Shown here one piece after another: positions 23,528-27,975 of a DNA stretch of 27,975 nt. Position 1 is the stretch's first letter, and each line of letters starts with the position of its first letter. The position numbers and the translations under genes were made by a program. The notes beneath the pieces were generated by a model. That model was not told where the DNA came from. It did not search any database and worked only from the letters and a program-made list of their open reading frames with translations. Source of the stretch: Promethearchaeota archaeon (lineage in GTDB: Archaea > Asgardarchaeota > Lokiarchaeia > Sigynarchaeales > SOKP01); contig JAEOTW010000271.1 of the NCBI GenBank assembly GCA_016839655.1, forward strand, positions 1 to 27,975. Reading direction: 5' to 3'.

Positions 23528-24144
23528 ACCATATTCCAAGTGGCGAAGATAAAGTTAGTAAAGTAGCTAGTGTAGCTTCAAGTTTTCTTCAAAAAGAACT
23601 GAATAAGTTTACGCGATCATCATTTCTAGACATTGGATGTGGTGATGGACGCGATATCAACTTTATATCTTCGATTTTTCATAATTTCACAATAAAAGGA
23701 ATCGATATCTCATCAAAAGCTATTAAAAAAGCCATCAAGCTCAATTCAAATAAAGATAATGTTAAATTTGAATGCATGGATTGGAAGGATTTAGATGACA
23801 CTCAATATGATATAATTTACATGTCAGGGGTGTATCATTTCTTCAATTTGGGTGATAGATCCACGTTTATTTCAAAAATTAAGAATATTTTAAAGCCCAA
23901 TGGTTATTTCTTCTTGAGTACTCTTTCCTCAAATGATAAACAATATTATGGAAAAGGAATACCTGTTAAGAACGATGCAAACTCATTCCAAAGCGAGTAC
24001 TTCATTCATTTTAGTTCCAAAGAGGAGCTTCTGGAGGATTTCAAATTTTTGAGAATTCTTGACTTATTCGAGTTCTATCATAAAAATTATGCGAAAGATA
24101 CAGAATTTCATACAATGTGGATATTAATTGGAAAAAAATATTAA
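23524..24144 (+). CDS. Class I SAM-dependent methyltransferase coupled to the toroid gene
   Basis: 206 residues. Motif I SFLDIGCGDGRDI (33-45), acidic loop KGIDISSKAI, DWKDLDDTQYDIIYMSG with YHFF, and ILKPNGYFFLSTLS are in the standard order. The group is close to TehB/Methyltransf_25-type small-molecule methyltransferases. The start ATG 23524 overlaps the toroid stop (ATGA), so expression is coupled and a shared pathway is likely; a methylated isoprenoid or toroid-bound substrate is a guess. T-rich sequence follows the stop and separates it from the convergent gene at 24175. Confidence 0.88.
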   Translation: MNHIPSGEDKVSKVASVASSFLQKELNKFTRSSFLDIGCGDGRDINFISSIFHNFTIKGIDISSKAIKKAIKLNSNKDNVKFECMDWKDLDDTQYDIIYMSGVYHFFNLGDRSTFISKIKNILKPNGYFFLSTLSSNDKQYYGKGIPVKNDANSFQSEYFIHFSSKEELLEDFKFLRILDLFEFYHKNYAKDTEFHTMWILIGKKY

Positions 24145-24148
24145 AAAA

Positions 24149-24176
24149 GGTTTTATTGTTCAAGTTTTTTAATTTT
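24149..24176 (+). terminator. T-rich terminator region between convergent genes
   Basis: After the methyltransferase stop the plus strand has several T tracts (GGTTTTATT, then AAGTTTTTTAATTTTAAC), matching an archaeal oligo-T terminator. Confidence 0.5.
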
Positions 24177-24783
24177 AACTATTCTTAGGAGGTTTTTTAA
24201 AGTAAGTATATTCTATACCTTTATTATTAGCTAATTCTTCTAATTTAGCTCTTATTTGTTTTAATGCTTTTCTTGAAAATTCTCTCCCCGATTCAATTTC
24301 AAATGATTTGAGAACGTTATCTCTTTTGAAAATAAAATTATAGAATCTAGTTTGTGTATTACTTACCATGTCCCATGTAGCCCTTCTAACTATTTCAATA
24401 GATCTAAAATCTGACCAAGAAATTTGAAATAAATCTCTAAAAGGAATTTGAATTATAATAGAATCATCTGAAATTACAAATCTTCTTACTCTAGTACCAC
24501 CCCTCAAATAATAAGCAATCCATAGAATTAAAAGAATCGTTAAGGGCCAAATAATAGCCATGCCTATAAATCCTTGAACCAAACCTACTTCTACGAATAT
24601 ACCAATGTTTGCGACTATCATTAAAAAAATAAATAAAGAAACACATACAACTGAAAAGATGATTGCTTTGTGTAATGTCTCCTTTATTTCGAATACATCT
24701 TCTGATAATGCACTGCCACACTTCCGGCAAAATTTTGCTCTAAACCAATTATTATATCCACATTCTGAACAAATTGGAGACAT
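24175..24783 (-). CDS. Zinc-ribbon membrane protein with PH-like domain
   Basis: 202 residues. The N-terminal zinc ribbon has Cys5, Cys8 (CSEC), Cys19 and Cys22 (CRKC). Two membrane segments follow (about 38-60 and 67-92), then a PH-like soluble domain starting with RRFVISDDSIIIQIPFRDLFQISWSDFRSIEIVRR and ending in a charged C-terminal helix (EFSRKALKQIRAKLEEL). Zinc-ribbon/two-TM/PH-like layouts are common small membrane proteins of unknown role. It is a third PH-like membrane protein of this window, after 16836 and the broken 21039 gene. ATG start at 24783, with a GAGAGG about 11 nt upstream. It is convergent with the methyltransferase. Confidence 0.7.
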   Translation of the reverse strand: MSPICSECGYNNWFRAKFCRKCGSALSEDVFEIKETLHKAIIFSVVCVSLFIFLMIVANIGIFVEVGLVQGFIGMAIIWPLTILLILWIAYYLRGGTRVRRFVISDDSIIIQIPFRDLFQISWSDFRSIEIVRRATWDMVSNTQTRFYNFIFKRDNVLKSFEIESGREFSRKALKQIRAKLEELANNKGIEYTYFKKPPKNS

Positions 24784-25105
24784 TGGAAATTTTTCCTCTC
24801 TTTAGATTATATTAATAGATTATTGGATTACGTATTAGGGTGCATATCTAATATTTAAATATATTGTATCTTCCAGCGCTTTTTGAGAATCCACTAGTTG
24901 AAATTGTCGCTTTTAACACAAAATCGAAAATTTTAGAAAGACTGGAAAAAAAAATACATTGAGAAGTAAAAATCCCTTCATCAATAATAATATCTAACTT
25001 TAGTAAAATCTATGACTTAAAAATTATTAATGAATTTTATTTATATTGTAAATTCTTATCTTATATTAGAAATTAATGTAAAAAATTAAACTTGGGAAAA
25101 TAATC
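24784..25105. other. 322-nt gene-free divergent promoter region
   Basis: No ORF of coding character seen on either strand. A palindromic AT box (ATATTTAAATAT, 24851-24862) may be the TATA element of the minus-strand gene at 24783, leaving a leader of about 40 nt. For the plus-strand operon a TTTATATT lies at about 25039-25046, about 60 nt before ATG 25106, implying a leader. I see no strong inverted repeat or RNA structure. Confidence 0.4.
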
Positions 25106-25546
25106 ATGAGCTTTAGAATTGAAAGTAAAGACCAGTTTGTCGAATTATGGACTAATATTTACAAAACCGAAGGTAAACCTGATTGGTCGCATATACTCCC
25201 ATATTATGACGATAAGATATATTTTCGCGATTCTATTCAAGAAATTCGAGGCATAAAAGAATTTAAAGCTATGACGGAACGATTAGTTGAGCGATCTAAA
25301 GATATAAAAATGAAAATGATCAATACTCTTTTCGAAAGGAACATCATTTTTTTTGAATGGGAGATGGGGTTAAGTTTTAAGAAATCTCCTAATTCGAAGA
25401 TATTCGGGGCAAGTCGCCTGACATTGAATGATAATGGAAAAATCATAGATCAAAGGGATTATTATGATCTCTGGGGTGATATCCTCGATAACATTCCCGG
25501 TATAGCTAAAGGGTATCGAAAGTTCATGAGGAAAATGTTCGGGTGA
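25106..25546 (+). CDS. NTF2/SnoaL-like domain protein
   Basis: 146 residues. The fold is indicated by the first helix/strand pair (FVELWTNIYKTEGKPDWSHILPYYDDKIYFRDSI), the GIKEFKAMTERLVERS helix, and the strand pair NTLFERNIIFFEWEMG / SRLTLNDNGKIIDQRDYYD with a conserved-looking DYYDLW. SnoaL-like proteins bind small hydrophobic ligands or act as isomerases or cyclases; the ligand here is unknown. It is the first gene of a tight operon: its stop overlaps the SDR start by 4 nt (GTGA). The short basic C-terminus (GYRKFMRKMFG) could touch the membrane. Confidence 0.8.
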   Translation: MSFRIESKDQFVELWTNIYKTEGKPDWSHILPYYDDKIYFRDSIQEIRGIKEFKAMTERLVERSKDIKMKMINTLFERNIIFFEWEMGLSFKKSPNSKIFGASRLTLNDNGKIIDQRDYYDLWGDILDNIPGIAKGYRKFMRKMFG

Positions 25547-26493
25547 ATTACTTGAATAAATACTTGAAACAGTATTTTAAGATATCAAATATTAAGGTAA
25601 ATATTAAGGCAATGCTTCAAAATAAAGCAGAGCCATTGGAATGTCAAGATGATTTTAATGGGCGTTTAGTGGCTATAACTGGCGCCACATCAGGGATAGG
25701 ATATGTAACTGCACGAGAATATGCTTCACACGGAGCTAATCTACTAGTGATTAATCGAAACGAAGAAAAAACGCTTAATCTGTGTGAAGAAATTAAACAA
25801 GATTTTGGTGTAGAATGTAATTACATGCTTGCGGATTTTGCCCACATTTCCGAGGTGAAGAAAGTTGGCGAAGGGCTCGCAATTTCCGATCTGAATATCG
25901 ATGTGTTCATTCATAACGCAGGGCTCTATTTAACCGAGAAAACGATCTCTGACGATGGTCTTGAGATGGTTTTTCAAGTGGATCATCTCGGTTCCTTTAT
26001 CTTAAATTATATTTTAAAGGATAAGCTTAAAGCCCAGCAAAAAGGTAGGATTATATTAGTAAATTCTGATGGCCACCGTTTTGCTCTTCTTGGTTTGAAA
26101 TTAGATGATCTCACCTGGGAGAAGCGCCGCTATTCAGGACTCAAAAGCTATGGATCGGCAAAAACTGCCCAACTTCTGACAATGATCAAATTTAATGATT
26201 ATTTCCAAAATAGTGGTGTGACGATTAATGCAATGCATCCTGGTAATGTAAAAACCAACATGGGAGAAGATAATATTGGATTTTTCAAGAGGGTATTCAT
26301 TGAACGCTCATACAGACCGATAGAGATATCCGCTAAATCCTTATACTATCTTGGAGTCTCGAAGGATATTGAGGGCGTGAGTGGTAAGTTTTTCAACCTT
26401 ACTAACGAAGAAAAGCCCGCTCCTCCTGCCTTGGACCGAGAAGTTGCAGAAGAGCTGTGGGATTTAAGTATAAAATTAGGCGAGTTAGCATGA
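25543..26493 (+). CDS. Short-chain dehydrogenase/reductase (SDR)
   Basis: 316 residues, longer than classical SDRs because of an N-terminal ~45-residue extension (NYLNKYLKQYFKISN...LQNKAEP). The cofactor site is TGATSGIG with ASHGANLLVINRN, so NADP is favoured by the Arg after the second strand. The active site is NAG (HNAG), the catalytic Ser in VNSDGH and YGSAK (Tyr, Lys). The nearest class is retinol-dehydrogenase-like SDRs acting on prenyl or retinoid alcohols. The start GTG 25543 overlaps the NTF2-like stop (GTGA), and the stop overlaps the next start (ATGA). Context with the phytoene-desaturase-like gene suggests an isoprenoid or long-chain substrate. A 60-nt stretch I counted (25861-25920) has 26 G/C, above the level usual in this window. 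Confidence 0.9.
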   Translation: MNYLNKYLKQYFKISNIKVNIKAMLQNKAEPLECQDDFNGRLVAITGATSGIGYVTAREYASHGANLLVINRNEEKTLNLCEEIKQDFGVECNYMLADFAHISEVKKVGEGLAISDLNIDVFIHNAGLYLTEKTISDDGLEMVFQVDHLGSFILNYILKDKLKAQQKGRIILVNSDGHRFALLGLKLDDLTWEKRRYSGLKSYGSAKTAQLLTMIKFNDYFQNSGVTINAMHPGNVKTNMGEDNIGFFKRVFIERSYRPIEISAKSLYYLGVSKDIEGVSGKFFNLTNEEKPAPPALDREVAEELWDLSIKLGELA

Positions 26494-27530
26494 CGATTAC
26501 AAGTCATGAGGTTATCATTGTAGGAGCAGGGATGGCAGGATTAACCGCTGCAGCTTATTTATCAAGGGCGGGACATGATGTTCTTTTAATTGAAAAGAAC
26601 GAAACTTGTGGTGGTTTGCTAAATTCAATCCAAAAAGATGGTTTTGTTTTTGACACTGGTCCGAGGTCCATTGAAAATTCAGGAGCCGTTCGACCCTTGT
26701 TAAATGACCTTGGGATTTCACTTGAACTGCTTAAAAGTCCGGTTTCGATTGGCATTGAGAATAAAATTTTACACTTCACATCACACGATAGTATATATGA
26801 ATATCAGTCCCTATTAGAAAAGTTGTATCCCGATAACAAAGAGGAGATTGCCGCAATTTTCTTGTTAATCGAAAAAATCTTGAAAGATATGGTTATTCTA
26901 AATGAGATTGATAATCCGATTTTCAAAGACATGAAAAAAGATATAGGTTATCTTATTAAGGAACTTCTTCCGTATTTAGGCAAGTTCCTTCTTGCTAATC
27001 GCCGGATAAATCGAAGGCAGGAACCGGTTGAAAATACTCTAAAAAAAATGACTTCAAACCAATCACTTATCGATATTATGACACAACATTTCTTCAAGAA
27101 CACGCCTACTTTTTTTGCGTTAGGATATTTTCACACTTACCTTGATTATTTTTATCCAAAGGGGGGTACAGGTAAAATTACAGAAGCTGTCATGCAAAAA
27201 ATCATTGACTGGGGAGGATCAATTTTATATAATACAGAAATACACGAGATCATTCCTTCTGAAAGTAGGTTAATTGATATCGATGGAAACACGTTTTCCT
27301 ATGAAAATCTTATTTGGTGCGCGGATTTGAAATCTTTATATCGATTTCTTGAATTCCGTGATTTAGAGGAAAAAGTTTCTCGCAAGATATCAATCCAAAA
27401 AGATAAATTGCTATCGAATCGAGGCGGAGATTCAGTCTTTTCTTTATTCCTAGGGATAGACGAACCTCTCGACAAATTTCAATCGATTTCGAATGGTCAT
27501 TTTTTTTATACTCCATCAAAAAAAGGTTGA
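26490..27530 (+). CDS. Phytoene-desaturase-like FAD oxidoreductase, N-terminal part, ended by in-frame TGA
   Basis: 346 residues before the TGA. The start ATG 26490 overlaps the SDR stop (ATGA) and is preferred over the out-of-context upstream frame. The FAD Rossmann motif is VIIVGAGMAGLTAAAYL, followed by LLIEKNETCGG and the FDTGPRSIE stretch typical of phytoene desaturase/amine-oxidase-like flavoproteins. The middle has a YPKGGTGKITEAV motif. The reading frame ends at 27530 in FFYTPSKKG followed by TGA. The same frame continues as clear family sequence to the window edge (see 27531-27975), so this is probably the front part of one gene of about 500 residues. It may act on a carotenoid or other polyprenyl chain. 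It is the third gene of the operon. Confidence 0.85.
   Translation: MTITSHEVIIVGAGMAGLTAAAYLSRAGHDVLLIEKNETCGGLLNSIQKDGFVFDTGPRSIENSGAVRPLLNDLGISLELLKSPVSIGIENKILHFTSHDSIYEYQSLLEKLYPDNKEEIAAIFLLIEKILKDMVILNEIDNPIFKDMKKDIGYLIKELLPYLGKFLLANRRINRRQEPVENTLKKMTSNQSLIDIMTQHFFKNTPTFFALGYFHTYLDYFYPKGGTGKITEAVMQKIIDWGGSILYNTEIHEIIPSESRLIDIDGNTFSYENLIWCADLKSLYRFLEFRDLEEKVSRKISIQKDKLLSNRGGDSVFSLFLGIDEPLDKFQSISNGHFFYTPSKKG
27528..27530 (+). other. In-frame TGA within the phytoene-desaturase-like frame
   Basis: The codon replaces the residue between SKKG and GESTW. Family members there usually read Leu-Gly (GLGE), so TTA to TGA is a one-base change. A selenocysteine codon is formally possible but no SECIS can be checked within the window. 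Confidence 0.7.
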
Positions 27531-27975
27531 GGAGAATCAACTTGGGCTACATTAAAAAAAATTATAGAGAATTTTGAATCAACTCCCAAAGATGCCATTA
27601 TGCATTGGCTAGACGATTATTGCCAACTGAATACATATGAGATTTCCATTCCAGGGCTTAGAGATCCCACCTTAGTTCCAAAAGGAAAGACTGGATTAAT
27701 AGTGAACATTTTCTTTGAATATGATCTCATGAAAAAGGTTCAAGAGGGAGGATGGTATGAAGAATTCAAAATAGATATCGAGAATCGCATTTTAGAGGTT
27801 TTATCAAAATCTGTATACCCGAAAATCAAGGATAAGATTCTCTTTCGTTTCTCTTTAACACCCGTCAGCATTTCAAACAGAGTAGGAAGCTCTGAAGGAG
27901 CAATAACAGGTTGGACTTTTGAAAATCAAATCCCTGTGGTTCAACATATTCTTAAAATGACTAAATCTGTAAAAA
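27531..27975 (+). pseudogene. C-terminal part of the phytoene-desaturase-like gene, after in-frame TGA, cut by window edge
   Basis: Reading on in the same frame after the TGA gives 148 codons with no stop (GESTWATLKKIIENF ... ITGWTFENQIPVV). The stretches GLRDPTLVPKGKTGLIVNIFFEYDL, WYEEFK, FSLTPVSISNRVG and GAITGWTF are typical C-terminal motifs of FAD-dependent phytoene-desaturase-like enzymes, including the substrate/FAD-contact GWTF. It therefore belongs to the gene at 26490 and is incomplete at the window edge. It reads through only if the TGA is a mutation, a sequencing error or recoded. Confidence 0.75.

Noticed and set aside
1..27975. CRISPR arrays, tRNA or rRNA genes, transposases
   Set aside because: No regularly spaced direct repeats, cloverleaf-like GC-rich segments or IS-like ORFs were found on reading either strand; I cannot run a covariance search.

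Overview
The window is AT-rich, densely packed and reads as archaeal. A geranylgeranyl-reductase-family flavoprotein, archaeal BRE/TATA-like boxes placed about 25 nt before several start codons, Lrp/AsnC-type double-HTH regulators, an RHH-containing response regulator and small PH-like membrane proteins together suggest an Asgard archaeon, most likely of the Lokiarchaeia (Promethearchaeota) type. That placement is an inference from gene content, not a phylogenetic test. No rRNA, tRNA, CRISPR array, transposase or integrase was seen.

Layout: 1-1449 (minus) has a DUF3795 Cys-rich protein followed by an alpha/alpha-toroid protein cut by the window edge. 1609-5463 holds two related double-HTH regulators flanking a minus-strand operon (membrane protein, 78-aa Cys protein, alpha/beta hydrolase). 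5560-6816 encodes an unusual protein with three 89-residue repeats. 7062-11177 has an isoprenylcysteine-methyltransferase-like membrane protein, a small possible regulator with a perfect palindromic operator candidate at its promoter, a cation-diffusion-facilitator-like protein fused to winged-helix-like domains, and an M29 aminopeptidase. 11342-14388 has a geranylgeranyl reductase and a two-component pair: a soluble histidine kinase and an RHH-receiver regulator with an apparently non-AUG start. 14430-17456 has a zinc-ribbon/HEPN-like protein and two PH/GRAM-like proteins. 17523-20513 (minus) has two tandem methyltransferases, then an Imm63 immunity-like gene followed by a homocysteine-methyltransferase homologue. 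20632-22510 has a second immunity-like orphan, a PH-like membrane gene broken by an in-frame TAA, and a PD-(D/E)XK/DUF5655 protein behind a four-codon upstream ORF. 22706-24783 has a second toroid protein translationally coupled to a methyltransferase, and a zinc-ribbon membrane protein. 25106-27975 is a tight operon (NTF2/SnoaL-like protein, SDR, phytoene-desaturase-like flavoprotein), more GC-rich where I sampled it, whose last gene is interrupted by an in-frame TGA and leaves the window.

Recurring themes are membrane and isoprenoid-lipid chemistry (ICMT-like, GGR, toroid proteins, phytoene-desaturase-like), SAM methyltransferases, PH-like membrane domains and regulation. The best candidates for something undescribed are the 89-residue repeat protein, the CDF/winged-helix fusion, the RHH-receiver regulator with its non-AUG start, the palindromic operator at 7867-7891, and the two in-frame stops.
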